Shown: in pieces, positions 1 through 9,650 of the stretch
Numbering within the stretch: position 1 is the stretch's first letter
How the letters are laid out: every line of letters begins with the position of its first letter
Origin: Microbacterium sp. KUDC0406
GTDB lineage: Bacteria; Actinomycetota; Actinomycetes; Actinomycetales; Microbacteriaceae
Reading direction: 5' to 3'
DNA: 64,000 nt
Assembly: GCF_021582875.1 (NCBI RefSeq)
Contig: NZ_CP091138.1
Location: 2,790,001-2,854,000 of the forward strand
Made by a program: the position numbers and the translations under genes
The notes under the pieces: model-generated
What the model was told of the DNA's origin: nothing
What the model saw: the letters and a program-made list of their open reading frames with translations, nothing else
Database searches by the model: none

Positions 1-43
1 CGAGCAGCGGCAGGGCGACGAGCAGAGGGACGAGCGCGTTCAC
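1..43 (-). CDS. mrpD: Mrp antiporter subunit D, N-terminal codons only
   Basis: Only the first 14 codons are inside the window; the gene runs off the left edge. Translation from GTG at 43 gives a hydrophobic N-terminus (MNALVPLLVALPLL) as expected for the NuoN-like MrpD subunit. The GTG overlaps the TGA of the corrected mrpC frame (GTGA, 43-40), which indicates translational coupling in the mrpA-C-D operon. The identity rests on operon order and this short peptide. Confidence 0.6.
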   Translation of the reverse strand, partial: MNALVPLLVALPLL

Positions 44-671
44 GAGCGGTCCCCCTCGTCCGATTTCGGGTCGTTGAGCGGAGGCGACGAAGGAGCCGGA
101 GACGAAACGTCCCCAGCATCCGCGACGCGTTTCGTCTCGCTCGTCCCTCGCTCGCTCAACGACCGGGGTGCGACATCCGGAACGTCCACGGGCGCGTCGT
201 CCTGGATCGCGGGGTTGTCGCGCATGTGCAGCACGGTGATCGGTGCGGTCTGCTCCCCACGAAGTCGGTCGTCGCGTCGTCGTCGGTGTCGGACTCGTCG
301 TCGAAGACCTCCTCCTCCGAGATCGTGCGCTCGCGGATGGCGAGGTCCTCCTCGTCGTCCGGCACGATGTCGGCCTGGCCCAGCTGCCAGGAGCGGTAGA
401 TCAGCGCCAGCAGGAAGGCCGAGACGGCGAAGGTGATGACGATCGCGGTCAGGGTGAGCGCCTGCGGCAGCGGATCGCTGAGATCGCCCTCCTCGCCGAA
501 GAACGGCGCCTTGCCCGGCACCCCCATCACGATGAGCAGCAGCAGGTTCACCGCGTTGCCGAGCAGCAGGAACCCGATCAGCACCCGGGTCAGGCTGCGC
601 TCCATCATGGCGTAGACGCCGCAGGCAAACAGCACGGCCATGACGATGATGAGGGTGAGGGACACGTCCAT
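40..671 (-). CDS. mrpC: Mrp antiporter subunit C (apparent frameshift)
   Basis: NuoK-like subunit of the Mrp Na+(K+)/H+ antiporter, an integral membrane protein. The ATG at 671 overlaps the mrpA stop (TGATG). Three membrane helices lie in residues 1-105 (LIGFLLLGNAVNLLLLIV is typical), followed by an acidic cytoplasmic tail. As written, the frame shifts after the TTDFVG codons and stops at 156. Adding one G to the run at 255-258 (CCCC on the plus strand) gives FVGEQTAPITVLHMRDNP and continues to a TGA at 40 that overlaps mrpD. The tail encoded by 69-170 consists of two inverted REP-2 copies read in frame. Total about 210 aa after correction. The frameshift is probably a sequencing error. Confidence 0.8.
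69..170. repeat. REP-2 inverted pair inside the mrpC 3' end
   Basis: A degraded copy (GTCGTTGAGCGGAGGCGACG) faces a full copy in the opposite orientation (CGTTTCGTCTCGCTCGTCC then CTCGCTCAACGACC). Both are translated in the corrected mrpC frame. Confidence 0.75.
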
Positions 672-3637
672 CAGATGCGCGCTCCCCTCTGCTGATGGGT
701 CCCTGTGCCTGTCGAAGGGCCCTGAGCCTGTCGAAGGGCGGCGGTCTGACGGTCCACCTCGGCGCCGAGACTGCGCAGCACGTCGAGCACCAGGCCGATG
801 ACCACCAGGTAGACGCCGATGTCGAAGATCGTCGAGCTGACGAACTCCAGGTGGCCCAGCACCGGGACATCCGCCTCCCACACCACGCTCTGCAGCGGCG
901 CGAGGCCGAAGAACAGCGGGACCACGGCGTCGCCGGCGGCGAGGATGAGGCCGGCGCCGAGCAGGCGACCGGCATCCGTCGGGGCGGCGGCGCCCAGCTC
1001 CCAGCGTCCGCCGGCGATGTACCGCATGACCAGGGCCATGCCCGCGACCAGGCCGCCGGCGAAGCCGCCGCCGGGGCCGTTGTGCCCGGCGAACAGCAGG
1101 TAGATCGACACGACGATGATCGTGTGGAACAGGATGCGCACGATGACCTCGAGCAGGATCGAGCGGTTCTCGGGCTTCTGCTGCTGGCTGCCGATGAGCC
1201 ACGCACGGTTGCCGCTGCGGTTCTCGGCGGTCTGGAAGCGCGGGCCGTCTGACGTCTCGATGAGCGGCCGGCGGTCACCGCGCCGACGGGACGTCGCCGG
1301 CAGCGCGCGGGTGCTGGAGAGCAGGTCGGCCCGGTGCGAGACGAAGACGAGGGATGCCACGCCCGTGGCCGCGAGCACGAGCACGCTGAGCTCGCCCATG
1401 GTGTCCCAGCCGCGCAGGTCGACGAGCGCCACGTTGACGACGTTCTTGCCGTGGCCGAGTTCATAGGCGAGGGCGGGGAACGCCGTGGAGATCGGTTCGG
1501 CGATCCGTGCCTGAGTGGCGACGATGGCCACCAGGGCCATCGTCGCTCCCGCGCCGACGGCGAGCAGGGCGCGCGGCAGCCGGCCGACCGAGGCGTTGTG
1601 CTCGCCCATCCGGGACGGCAGCCGGCGCAGCACCAGGGCGAAGGTCACCATCGTGACGGTCTCGACGAGGATCTGGGTGAGCGCGAGGTCGGGGGCGCCG
1701 CTCGTGGCGAACAGCGCGACCATGCCGAGCCCGGTCACCGACACCAGCACGACGCCGGTGTAGCGCTTCTGGGCGCGCACGGCGAACATCCCGGCCGCCG
1801 CCATGATCGGCGCGACCACGATCTGCGTGGGGGTGTGCCACGCAGACAGCTGCATCGCCTCGGGGGCGCCGGTCATCACCAGGGCCGTGGCTTCGGCAGC
1901 GATGAAGACCACGAAGATCGTGCCGACGTAGATCGGCAGCGAACCGCGCTGAGTGAGGGTGGTGGTCAGCACGGACAGGCGATCGACCCCGCGCATGACC
2001 ACGTAGTAGACGTCGGCCGCCGTGAACGGCAGCAGTCGCGGCTTCGCGTCCCACCCGGTGCGGCGGGTCAGCAGGAAGGCGCCGATGCCGATCAGGATCG
2101 ACAGGATCGAGATGCCCAGAGCCGGCTCGAAGCCGTGCCAGAGCGCGAGGTGTCCGGGACCGTGATCGTCGTCGGGCGCCGTGATCGCATATCCGTGCAG
2201 CATGATGTCGAGCGCGGGCGCGGCGATGCCGACGCCGATCGTGGCGCCCGCCAGCAGGATCGGTGCGGACAGGAAGCCGACCGGCGGGTCGGGCCACACC
2301 GTGTCGGGCATCCGGCCGCCGGTCGAGTCGCGCTTGGTCCAGAACGCGCCCCACAGGAAGCGCGTGCCATATGCCGCTGTCAGCATGGACCCGAGCGTGA
2401 CTCCGATGAGCGCGACGAGGCCCCACGGCTCGCCCGCCTGCGCGGCATCCAGCAGTGCCGTGAGCGAGGACTCCTTGGCGACGAAGCCGATGGTCGGCGC
2501 GATGCCCATCATCGACGCGATCGAGATGAACGCCGCCGTCGCCATCACCGGCGCCTGCCGCCCGACACCGGACAGCTCGCGGATGTCTCGGGTGGAGAGC
2601 TGGCGGTCGATCACACCGACGATGAGGAACAGCGCCGACTTGAACAGCGCGTGCCCGATCACGAGAGCGAGGCCGCCGAGCGCGGCGGCCTGCGTGCCGA
2701 ACCCGATCACGACCGCGAAGAACCCGAGCTGACTGACCGTGCCGAAGGCGAGGATGCGCTTCAGGTCGGTCTCGCGCAGCGCCTGGATGCCGCCGAGCAG
2801 CATCGTGAACACCCCGAGCGAGACGACGATCGGCCGCCACGGCACCGTCTGCGCGAAGACCGGGGCGAACAGCGCGATCAGGTAGATGCCCGCCTTGACC
2901 ATCGCCGCGGCGTGCAGGTAGGCGCTGACCGGGGTCGGCGCCGCCATGGCACCGGGAAGCCAGAAGTGGAACGGGAAGATCGCCGACTTGCTGATCGCGC
3001 CGATCAGCAGCATCACGATCGCCGCGTTCACGAGGGCCCCGGAGGGCGGATCGGCCAGCAGCGCGGAGATGCTCGCCGTACCGGCATCCACGGTCAGGAG
3101 CACCGCGCCCACGAACATCACGAGGCCGCCCAGCGTCGTGACCAGCAGCGCCTGCAGTGCGGCACGACGGCTGGCCGCACGACGGCGGTAGTGGCCGATG
3201 AGCAGGTAGGACAGGATGCTGGTGATCTCCCAGAAGATCACGAGCATGATCAGGTCGTCGGTGAGGACGAGGCCGTACATGGCACCGGCGAAGCCCAACA
3301 GTACGCCGGCGAACTGGCCGACCTCTCGCCCCTCGTCGAAGAAGTACCAGCGGCAGTAGAAGAGCACGAGGGCACCGACGCCGGTGACGATCAGCGTCAT
3401 GACCCAGCTCAGCGGATCCATGCGCAGCGAGAGGTTCAGGCCCAGCTGCGGGATCCAGGGGACGCTCTCGAACGGCGTGGCCGACGGATCGAGCACCTGA
3501 GGGGTGAGCACGAGCGCGTGGACGAAGGCGGCAGCGGGAATGAGGGCTCCGACGGCGAACGCCTGGGCTCCCAGCCATCGGATCAGTGCAGGCAGTAGAA
3601 GAGAGCCCGCAAGGAACACGGCGAGGAGCAACGTCAT
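671..3637 (-). CDS. mrpA: Mrp antiporter subunit A/B fusion
   Basis: Large proton-translocating subunit of the Mrp cation/H+ antiporter, 988 aa. The NuoL-like core holds the conserved stretch PTPVSAYLHAAAMVKAGIYL near residue 240 and many hydrophobic helices. The C-terminal portion from about residue 795 contains the MrpB signature GHNGPGGGFAGGL, so A and B are fused as in other Actinobacteria. The last 20 residues (LRQAQGP and following) come from two REP-1 copies. ATG at 3637 is preceded by GAGGAG. First visible gene of the operon mrpA-C-D. Expected role: sodium and pH homeostasis. Confidence 0.93.
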   Translation of the reverse strand: MTLLLAVFLAGSLLLPALIRWLGAQAFAVGALIPAAAFVHALVLTPQVLDPSATPFESVPWIPQLGLNLSLRMDPLSWVMTLIVTGVGALVLFYCRWYFFDEGREVGQFAGVLLGFAGAMYGLVLTDDLIMLVIFWEITSILSYLLIGHYRRRAASRRAALQALLVTTLGGLVMFVGAVLLTVDAGTASISALLADPPSGALVNAAIVMLLIGAISKSAIFPFHFWLPGAMAAPTPVSAYLHAAAMVKAGIYLIALFAPVFAQTVPWRPIVVSLGVFTMLLGGIQALRETDLKRILAFGTVSQLGFFAVVIGFGTQAAALGGLALVIGHALFKSALFLIVGVIDRQLSTRDIRELSGVGRQAPVMATAAFISIASMMGIAPTIGFVAKESSLTALLDAAQAGEPWGLVALIGVTLGSMLTAAYGTRFLWGAFWTKRDSTGGRMPDTVWPDPPVGFLSAPILLAGATIGVGIAAPALDIMLHGYAITAPDDDHGPGHLALWHGFEPALGISILSILIGIGAFLLTRRTGWDAKPRLLPFTAADVYYVVMRGVDRLSVLTTTLTQRGSLPIYVGTIFVVFIAAEATALVMTGAPEAMQLSAWHTPTQIVVAPIMAAAGMFAVRAQKRYTGVVLVSVTGLGMVALFATSGAPDLALTQILVETVTMVTFALVLRRLPSRMGEHNASVGRLPRALLAVGAGATMALVAIVATQARIAEPISTAFPALAYELGHGKNVVNVALVDLRGWDTMGELSVLVLAATGVASLVFVSHRADLLSSTRALPATSRRRGDRRPLIETSDGPRFQTAENRSGNRAWLIGSQQQKPENRSILLEVIVRILFHTIIVVSIYLLFAGHNGPGGGFAGGLVAGMALVMRYIAGGRWELGAAAPTDAGRLLGAGLILAAGDAVVPLFFGLAPLQSVVWEADVPVLGHLEFVSSTIFDIGVYLVVIGLVLDVLRSLGAEVDRQTAALRQAQGPSTGTGTHQQRGARI
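697..739. repeat. REP-1 pair inside the mrpA 3' end
   Basis: Two head-to-tail copies of the reverse-complement repeat (CCTGTGCCTGTCGAAGGGC and CCTGAGCCTGTCGAAGGGC). They encode the final residues of MrpA. Confidence 0.85.
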
Positions 3638-3713
3638 AAGCGGCTCCTCACGCTCGTCGGGCCTTCCGGCTCAGGCGGGCAGTACTTTCACAGTGTATCG
3701 GGTGGAGAGCCCG

Positions 3714-3753
3714 GTCGTTGAGCGAGCGAAGCGAGACGAAACGCTCGCAGATC
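3714..3753. repeat. REP-2 single copy
   Basis: GTCGTTGAGCGAGCGAAGCG followed by AGACGAAACGCTCGCAG. It sits in the 163-bp gap between the divergent mrpA and the membrane-protein gene at 3801, which otherwise shows no gene. Confidence 0.8.
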
Positions 3754-3800
3754 AGCGAGGACGTCTCGCCTCCTCCGATCGCGCATGCCAGAGTGGGAAC

Positions 3801-5288
3801 GTGCGCGGGGGATGGCGTGAGGCGGCGGGCTGGGCGGCCGCGACGGGACTGGCGGTGTTCGTCGCCGCCCAGATGGCGGCATCGGCGCGATCCGAGCTGC
3901 TCTTCCGCGACGGCGATTCTCTGGTCGTCGCGCTGTTCGTCCGATCGGTCCTGGAGGGGCAGCCGCAGGACTGGGCGTTCTCCAGCGTGCTCTTCATGCC
4001 CGAGGCCGCATGTTTCGCCCTGCTTCGCCTCGTGCTCCCCTGGTTGAGCGTCGATGCGCTGTTCGCCGTGAACGCGGTCGTGAATCTCGTGGCCCTGTAC
4101 GGCGCGCTGCGCCTCACCGCCGGCCGTCGCAGTGAAGGACGATCGCCGGTGACGTGGTCACTCGCCGCGTTCGTGGCCTTCGGCCTGCTGGTCGTGCTCG
4201 AGACCTCCCCGTCGCGCGACGCGCTGGAGCCGGCGTCGCTGCTGCTGACGACGACGTACTACTCCGCCACGGTCGTGTCCGTGATCGCGGTCGTCGGTCT
4301 GGTCCGGCGACACGTAGAGGGCGGATGGGCCGGCATCCCGTACGTCCTCGCTCTGGTCGCCGTCGTGTCGACTCTGTCGAATCCGCTGTTCGCGGCGTGG
4401 GCCACCGTGCCGCTCGGTCTGCTCCTCGGGCTCGCCGTGCTGCGACGCCGGCCGCACGCGCCGGCGCCGCTGCTCGCGCTGCTGACCGGAACCGCGGTGG
4501 GACTCCTCGCTCGTATTCCCTTCTCGGCATGGATCGCCAACACCGGTGCGGGATACGCCCAGCCGTCGCAGTGGACCCAGTCCCTGCAGTACTACGCATC
4601 CCTCGCCGGTGAGCGGCTCACCGCACCCGGCGGCGTCGCCTCGGCTCTGATCACGGTCGCGCTGCTCGCCTTCTGTCTGCGACGCACGATGCGCTGCACC
4701 GGCGGAGCGCGTTTCGTGGGCACGGCCGGATGGGTGATCCCGGTGCTCGTCGTCATCGGGGCGGTCGCCCTCGGCACGCATGCGGCCCGCTATCTGCAGC
4801 CCGTCGCGTTCGCGCCGGTGCTCTCGCTCGTGGCCCTCCCCCGCAGCATCCGGATGCCGCGGGTCGCCGCGCGCATGGCGATCGCCGCATCCGCCGTCGT
4901 CGTGCTCGTGCTGAGTGTCGTCTCGGCGCCCCGCCTGGCGGCGTCGGCGTCCGCCGACGACCGCGACCTGCGCTGCGTGACCGCCTGGATCGATGCGTCG
5001 GATCGCACCGGTGCCGGGCAGTTCTGGACCGTTCGATTGCCGAAACTGCACCTGAACGATCCGGCGCAGCTGGTGCAGGTGGACCATACGCTGCGCGGAT
5101 ACGCGTGGCTGGTGAACCGCGCCGACTTCGCCGTCGGGCAGGTCACCTTCCTCGTCGAGGACGCCCAGAGTCAGACGTGGGAGCTGCCCGCGCCAGGCGC
5201 CGCACCGGATGCCGTGATCCCCTGCGGCCGCTACACGATCCTCGACTACGCCCGGCATCCGCTGCCGCTGGGTCCGCCGCGCTCCTGA
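3801..5288 (+). CDS. Polytopic membrane protein of unknown function
   Basis: 495 aa. I recognise no named family with certainty. Roughly ten hydrophobic segments (for example residues 10-30, 65-85, 115-135, 150-170, 190-225, 280-300, 315-335, 360-380) are followed by a C-terminal soluble domain of about 110 residues containing CVTAWIDASDRTG and two conserved-looking cysteines. This layout resembles actinobacterial lipid-linked-sugar glycosyltransferase-like or hypothetical membrane proteins, but no catalytic motif is evident. GTG 3801 was chosen because a CAGAGT -10-like box ends 6 nt before it, matching the leaderless pattern seen elsewhere. The longer frame upstream is antisense to mrpA. 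Confidence 0.7.
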   Translation: MRGGWREAAGWAAATGLAVFVAAQMAASARSELLFRDGDSLVVALFVRSVLEGQPQDWAFSSVLFMPEAACFALLRLVLPWLSVDALFAVNAVVNLVALYGALRLTAGRRSEGRSPVTWSLAAFVAFGLLVVLETSPSRDALEPASLLLTTTYYSATVVSVIAVVGLVRRHVEGGWAGIPYVLALVAVVSTLSNPLFAAWATVPLGLLLGLAVLRRRPHAPAPLLALLTGTAVGLLARIPFSAWIANTGAGYAQPSQWTQSLQYYASLAGERLTAPGGVASALITVALLAFCLRRTMRCTGGARFVGTAGWVIPVLVVIGAVALGTHAARYLQPVAFAPVLSLVALPRSIRMPRVAARMAIAASAVVVLVLSVVSAPRLAASASADDRDLRCVTAWIDASDRTGAGQFWTVRLPKLHLNDPAQLVQVDHTLRGYAWLVNRADFAVGQVTFLVEDAQSQTWELPAPGAAPDAVIPCGRYTILDYARHPLPLGPPRS

Positions 5289-5346
5289 CTCCTCCCGTGG
5301 CGGGGCCAGGGACGGGACGGACGTGGTCAGGGAGGGCGGGTCGGAC

Positions 5347-6396
5347 TCAGGCGTGCGGAGCCGCGGTGGTCGAACCGGGGCGGAACCGGCAGGTCAGATG
5401 CACCGTCTCCCCCGGCTCGCCGTCCAGCATCCGCACGATCTGCTCGCCGGCGGCGCGGCCCTTGCGCACCGCGGGCTGCACCGCCGTCGTCAGCCGGTAG
5501 TCGCCCAGCCCGTCCACCGCGATGCCGTCGAAGCCGGCCACGCTGACGTCCTCGGGCACGCGCAGCCCCAGCTCCTCGGCGGCGCGGATCACGCCGACCG
5601 CGAGCAGATCGCTCTGCGCGATGACCGCCGTCGGCCGGTTCTCCGGGTCGGAGAGCAGCTCGCGTCCGGCGATCATCCCCTCGTCGATCAGGCTTCCCGC
5701 CGCGCTGATCGCCGGCGCGCCGGGGTACACCTCACGCGCACCTGCCAGCCGGTCCACGGTGACGTCGACCGTCGCCGCGGCGATCTGCTCCGGCGTCACG
5801 AGGCCGCGCCGCCGCTCGGCGTCCAGTGCGAGCGTCACGAGCGCGACGCGCTCATGCCCCAGTTGGAGGACGTGCCGGGCGACCTCCGCGGTGGCCTCCC
5901 GGTTGTCGAGGGTGATCCGGGGACCCCTCCCCGCGTCGCCCTCGATGACGACGACCGGCAGCCCCCGTCCGCGCACGATCTCGAGCGCCTCGCGCGTGCG
6001 CGCCGAGCATCCGATCAGCACGACCGCATCGACCGGTGCCTCGGTGACGGGGTGCGCGCCCTCGCCGTCCGGGTCGTCGCGCAGCAGCAGCAGGCCCGCA
6101 CTGGCCTCGGTCAGTGCGTCGGTCAGCCCGTCCATCATCGCGGTCGTGACGGGATCGAGGAACGCATGCCGCAGGTGCCCGCCCAGCACGACGGCGACGA
6201 TCCCGCTCCGTCCCCGTCGCAGCGACGCCGCGCGCGGGTCGGGTCCGGCGTACCCGAGTTCGGATGCTGCGGCGAGCACCTTCTCGCGGGTGCCCTCGGC
6301 CACGTTCACCTTGCCGCTGAAGACGACCGACGCCGTCGACGTCGACACGCCGGCGGCGTGCGCCACGTCGGCGAGAGTCGGACGGCGGTCGTTCAT
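5347..6396 (-). CDS. LacI-family transcriptional regulator
   Basis: 349 aa. The N-terminal LacI helix-turn-helix is complete (TLADVAHAAGVSTSTASVVF, about residues 6-25), followed by the hinge helix region GYAGPDPRAASLRRGRSG and a periplasmic-binding-protein-like effector domain ending in GFDGIAVDGLGDYRLTTAVQP. Divergent to the MFS transporter at 6455, which it most likely controls through the 14-bp palindrome at 6429-6442. A TATGCT -10 box on the minus strand (6409-6404) ends 7 nt before the ATG, so the message is probably leaderless. Likely ligand: a sugar or sugar derivative carried by the transporter. Confidence 0.92.
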   Translation of the reverse strand: MNDRRPTLADVAHAAGVSTSTASVVFSGKVNVAEGTREKVLAAASELGYAGPDPRAASLRRGRSGIVAVVLGGHLRHAFLDPVTTAMMDGLTDALTEASAGLLLLRDDPDGEGAHPVTEAPVDAVVLIGCSARTREALEIVRGRGLPVVVIEGDAGRGPRITLDNREATAEVARHVLQLGHERVALVTLALDAERRRGLVTPEQIAAATVDVTVDRLAGAREVYPGAPAISAAGSLIDEGMIAGRELLSDPENRPTAVIAQSDLLAVGVIRAAEELGLRVPEDVSVAGFDGIAVDGLGDYRLTTAVQPAVRKGRAAGEQIVRMLDGEPGETVHLTCRFRPGSTTAAPHA

Positions 6397-6418
6397 ACTC
6401 CCGAGCATAACCCGCGGG

Positions 6419-6448
6419 TTCACAACCTTCGAATCGATTCGATACGAT
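6419..6448 (+). promoter_or_regulatory. Promoter and LacI-type operator of the MFS gene
   Basis: -35 TTCACA (6419-6424), 18-nt spacer, -10 TACGAT (6443-6448), then 6 nt to ATG 6455. The perfect palindrome TCGAATCGATTCGA (6429-6442) with a central CG, typical of LacI-family operators, fills the spacer, so binding would block RNA polymerase. Confidence 0.7.
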
Positions 6449-6454
6449 GGCGGG

Positions 6455-7681
6455 ATGGACCCCGCCCTGACCCGTTCGCAGTTCGTGCGCTGGCGCGCCG
6501 CGATCTTCGCCATCTTCCTCGCCAGCGGACTGTCGATCGCGACCTGGGCGTCCCGGGTGCCCGACATCAAGGTCGCGCTCGAGATCGACAAGGCGCAGGT
6601 CGGCGCCCTGCTGCTCGCCGCCGGGGTCGCCTCGATCATCGGCATCTCCACGAGTCCCGCGATGATGGCGCGCACCGGCGCGCGGCGGGGGATGCTGGTG
6701 ATGATGCTGATCTTCGGCGTCGGCGTGGCCCTCATCGGCCTCGGCACGAACGTCTTCGGATCGGTCCCGATGGTCATCGCCGGTCTCGCCATGTTCGGCT
6801 ACGGCAACGGCAACCTCGACGTGATGATGAACGTCGAAGCGACCGCGATCGAGCAGCAGATGGGCAAGACGATCCTGCCGGTGTTCCACGCCTTCTTCAG
6901 CCTCGGCACCGTGCTCGGCGCGGGTGCGGGCGCCCTGGCGGTGGCGATCGGCGCCGATGTCGCCGCGCACGCGACCACCATGGCCGTGATCATCGTCGTC
7001 GCCGCCGTGGTCTGCTATCTCAACGTCCCCGCCCGCGAGGCCGCCCTCGATCCGGAGCCGCAGGAGAGGCCGCACTGGCGCGAGCGGATGCATGTCGCCC
7101 TGTCGGCCTGGCGCGAGCCGCGCACCTACGCGCTCGGCGTCGTCATGCTGGGCATGTCCTTCGCCGAAGGAGGCGCGAACGACTGGCTCGCGCTGGGCAC
7201 CGCCGAGGACCACGGCGCCGGTCCCGCCGCGGGTGCGGCCGCCCTCGCGGTGTTCTCGGTGGCGATGACCGTGGTGCGCCTGTTCGGCGGGCCGCTGGTC
7301 GACCGCTTCGGCAGGGTCGCCGTGCTGCGCATCCTCGCGGTCACGGCTGCCGGCGGCATCCTGCTGTTCATCCTCGCCCCGAACACCCCGCTGGTGTTCG
7401 TCGCGGCCGCACTGTGGGGGATCGGCGCCTCGCTCGGCTTCCCGCTGGGGATGTCGGCCGCGGCCGACGACCCGGCGAAGGCGGCCGCGCGGGTGAGCGC
7501 CTGCGCGACGATCGGCTACGTCGCGTTCCTCGGCGGGCCGCCGGTGCTCGGCGTCATCAGCGAGCACGTCGGCCTGCTCAACACGCTGTACATCCTCGTG
7601 GTGCTCGCCGCGCTGTCCGGCCTGTTCTCCGGAGCGGCGCGTCCGCTCCGCCAGGACGAGATGGCCACCGCGAAGAAGTAG
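6455..7681 (+). CDS. MFS transporter
   Basis: 408 aa, about 12 membrane helices. The N-terminal half has an MFS motif-A-like loop (MMARTGARRGMLV) and WASRVPDIK, and the second half has the equivalent GGPLVDRFGRVAVLR, as in YbjJ/FucP-like sugar or drug transporters. Transcribed divergently from the LacI regulator; leaderless start at ATG 6455. The stop codon TAG doubles as part of the -10 box of nucS. Substrate cannot be read from the sequence. Confidence 0.88.
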   Translation: MDPALTRSQFVRWRAAIFAIFLASGLSIATWASRVPDIKVALEIDKAQVGALLLAAGVASIIGISTSPAMMARTGARRGMLVMMLIFGVGVALIGLGTNVFGSVPMVIAGLAMFGYGNGNLDVMMNVEATAIEQQMGKTILPVFHAFFSLGTVLGAGAGALAVAIGADVAAHATTMAVIIVVAAVVCYLNVPAREAALDPEPQERPHWRERMHVALSAWREPRTYALGVVMLGMSFAEGGANDWLALGTAEDHGAGPAAGAAALAVFSVAMTVVRLFGGPLVDRFGRVAVLRILAVTAAGGILLFILAPNTPLVFVAAALWGIGASLGFPLGMSAAADDPAKAAARVSACATIGYVAFLGGPPVLGVISEHVGLLNTLYILVVLAALSGLFSGAARPLRQDEMATAKK

Positions 7682-7690
7682 GCTCGACGG

Positions 7691-8386
7691 GTGCGTCTCG
7701 TCATCGCCCGCTGCGCCGTGGACTACTCCGGCCGCCTCAACGCCCACCTGCCCCCGGCCACCCGCGTGCTGATGCACAAGGGCGACGGCAGCCTGCTCGT
7801 GCACTCCGACGGCGGCAGCTACAAGCCGTTGAACTGGATGAGCCCGCCGTGCTCGCTCACCACGGAGGCCCCCGGTGAGGACGAGGCCTCCGCCGGCGTC
7901 GTCGAGGTCTGGCGCGTCACGCACAAGAAGACCGGCGATGCGCTGCGCGTGCAGATCTACGAGGTCCTGCACGACTCGGCTCACGATCTGGGCATCGATC
8001 CCGGTCTGCGGAAGGACGGCGTCGAGGCCGACCTGCAGCGGCTGCTGGCCGAGCAGGTCGACCTGATCAGCGAGGGCGCCACGCTGGTGCGCCGCGAGTT
8101 CCCGACGGCGATCGGCCCCGTCGATCTCATGGTGCGGGATGCCGGGGGAGCGGCCATCGCGGTCGAGGTGAAGCGCCGCGGCGACATCGACGGCGTCGAA
8201 CAGCTCACCCGCTACCTCGAGCTGCTCGGCCGCGATCCGCACCTCGCTCCGGTGCAGGGCGTGTTCGCCGCGCAGGAGATCAAGCCGCAGGCCCGCGTGC
8301 TCGCCGAGGACCGCGGCATCCGCTGCCTCGTCCTCGACTATGAAGGCATGAAGGGCACCGAGTCGGGCGCTCCGCGCCTGTTCTAG
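7691..8386 (+). CDS. nucS: Mismatch-specific endonuclease NucS
   Basis: 231 aa, the usual length of actinobacterial NucS/EndoMS, which replaces MutS/MutL in non-canonical mismatch repair by cutting both strands at G/T-type mismatches. The N-terminal DNA-binding domain ([20 protein letters not shown]) and the C-terminal RecB-like nuclease with GPVDLMVRD...[12 protein letters not shown] (the D-E-K active site) are intact. The C-terminus ESGAPRLF fits the beta-clamp binding tail. TAGGCT (7679-7684) ends 6 nt before GTG 7691, giving a leaderless start. The stop overlaps by 4 bp the stop of the convergent permease gene. Confidence 0.95.
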   Translation: MRLVIARCAVDYSGRLNAHLPPATRVLMHKGDGSLLVHSDGGSYKPLNWMSPPCSLTTEAPGEDEASAGVVEVWRVTHKKTGDALRVQIYEVLHDSAHDLGIDPGLRKDGVEADLQRLLAEQVDLISEGATLVRREFPTAIGPVDLMVRDAGGAAIAVEVKRRGDIDGVEQLTRYLELLGRDPHLAPVQGVFAAQEIKPQARVLAEDRGIRCLVLDYEGMKGTESGAPRLF

Positions 8387-9546
8387 CCGACGTCCGGCGC
8401 GATCGTCTTCGCGTCCTGCGCGGGGATCGTCACCTGACGGATGATGATCAGCACCGATGCCGTGATCGGGATGGCGACCAGTGCGCCGAGCAGGCCCATC
8501 AGGGCCGCTCCGGTCATCGCGCCGATGATCACCAGCACGCCCGGCACTGCCACTGCCTTGCCCATCACGCGCGGCGTGACGAAGTACGCCTCGATCTGGA
8601 TGTAGGCGAAGTAGCCGATCAGGAAGATCACCGCGGGCCAGGGTCCGATGAACAGCGCGGCCACGGTCCCCACCACCAGGAAGATCATCGAGCCGACCAT
8701 CGGCACCAGCGTGATGAAGAACGCGCCGATCGCGAGCAGGACCGCGATGTTCGATCCGATCAGCAGCTGAAGAACGAACACGACGGCGGCATTGATCGAC
8801 GACAGCGTCAGCCCGCCCGCGACGAATCCGCCCACGGATGCCGTGATCTGATCGGTGAGACTCGAGAAGGTCGCCCGTCGGTACTGCGGCACCAGCATCG
8901 CCAAGGACCTCTTCATGGTCTCGAGAGACGCGATGAAGTACAGCGTCAGCACCACCACGAGCACGGTGCTGGAGATGCTCGCGACGACGCCGCCGGCGGC
9001 CTTGAGCACGCCTCCCGAGATCGCGAGGAAGGACGACAGGTTGGCGATGGATGCCAGTCCGTCGGCGATGACGGACTCGAGATCCACCCCCAGGGCGTTC
9101 TCGATGCTCTGGTACCAGTCGGTCGTCTGCGCGTGCGCGAGCCATTCCGGCGCGGTCTCGACGATGTGCACGAACTGCCGCACCATGGCCGGCACGATGA
9201 GCAGCACGATCGCCACGACGACGGCGAGCACCGCGACGGCGACGGTCACGATCGCCCAGGGCCTCTTCATGCCGACGCGCTGCAGCTGCCGCACGGCGGG
9301 GTCGAGGCCCAGTGCCAGGAACAGCGCGAGGAACAGAGACATCAGCACGGACGACAGCGAGACGAACACGAGGGCGAGTGCGATCGCGAGCAGCACGCCG
9401 ATCGCGACGAGGAAGCCCGAGCGCAGGGGAGCGGCGGGCAGGATGCGCCGGGGCCGGCTGCCCTCCACGCCCCGCGGCGCGCGCGCCGGGGCGACCTGTC
9501 CCGTCGCCGTTCCGGCCGCGTCCTCGCCGCCCTCGTCGCTGCTCAC
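8383..9546 (-). CDS. AI-2E family permease
   Basis: 387 aa integral membrane protein of the AI-2 exporter/UPF0118 family. About eight hydrophobic helices; the conserved central and C-terminal parts ([50 protein letters not shown]) are present. An N-terminal cytoplasmic tail of about 45 residues is charged and proline-rich. GTG 9546 follows a TACGGT -10 (9558-9553) by 6 nt. A longer frame upstream runs through REP-1 copies of the divergent HAD gene and was rejected. Function in this family varies (signal export, Na+/H+ transport). Confidence 0.88.
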   Translation of the reverse strand: MSSDEGGEDAAGTATGQVAPARAPRGVEGSRPRRILPAAPLRSGFLVAIGVLLAIALALVFVSLSSVLMSLFLALFLALGLDPAVRQLQRVGMKRPWAIVTVAVAVLAVVVAIVLLIVPAMVRQFVHIVETAPEWLAHAQTTDWYQSIENALGVDLESVIADGLASIANLSSFLAISGGVLKAAGGVVASISSTVLVVVLTLYFIASLETMKRSLAMLVPQYRRATFSSLTDQITASVGGFVAGGLTLSSINAAVVFVLQLLIGSNIAVLLAIGAFFITLVPMVGSMIFLVVGTVAALFIGPWPAVIFLIGYFAYIQIEAYFVTPRVMGKAVAVPGVLVIIGAMTGAALMGLLGALVAIPITASVLIIIRQVTIPAQDAKTIAPDVG

Positions 9547-9650
9547 CCCTGCACCGTAGCGCCGCGCGGAACGCCGTGTCCGCGGGACTCGCCCTGCACG
9601 GATGAGATGAGCCCGACGGCTCGTCTCACGCGCCGCCATAGGCTGGACGC

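Noticed and set aside
40..1464. A long minus-strand frame spanning mrpC and the mrpA end
   Set aside because: Only its last 75 codons match the corrected mrpC tail; the rest is an out-of-frame shadow of mrpA.
1334..3598. A 754-codon open frame opposite mrpA rich in Arg, His and Asp
   Set aside because: It is the antisense shadow of mrpA in high-GC DNA. Composition is not protein-like and no start signal is present.
3504..3800. N-terminal extension of the membrane protein at 3801
   Set aside because: The extension is antisense to mrpA and passes through a REP-2 copy; the leaderless -10 fits GTG 3801.
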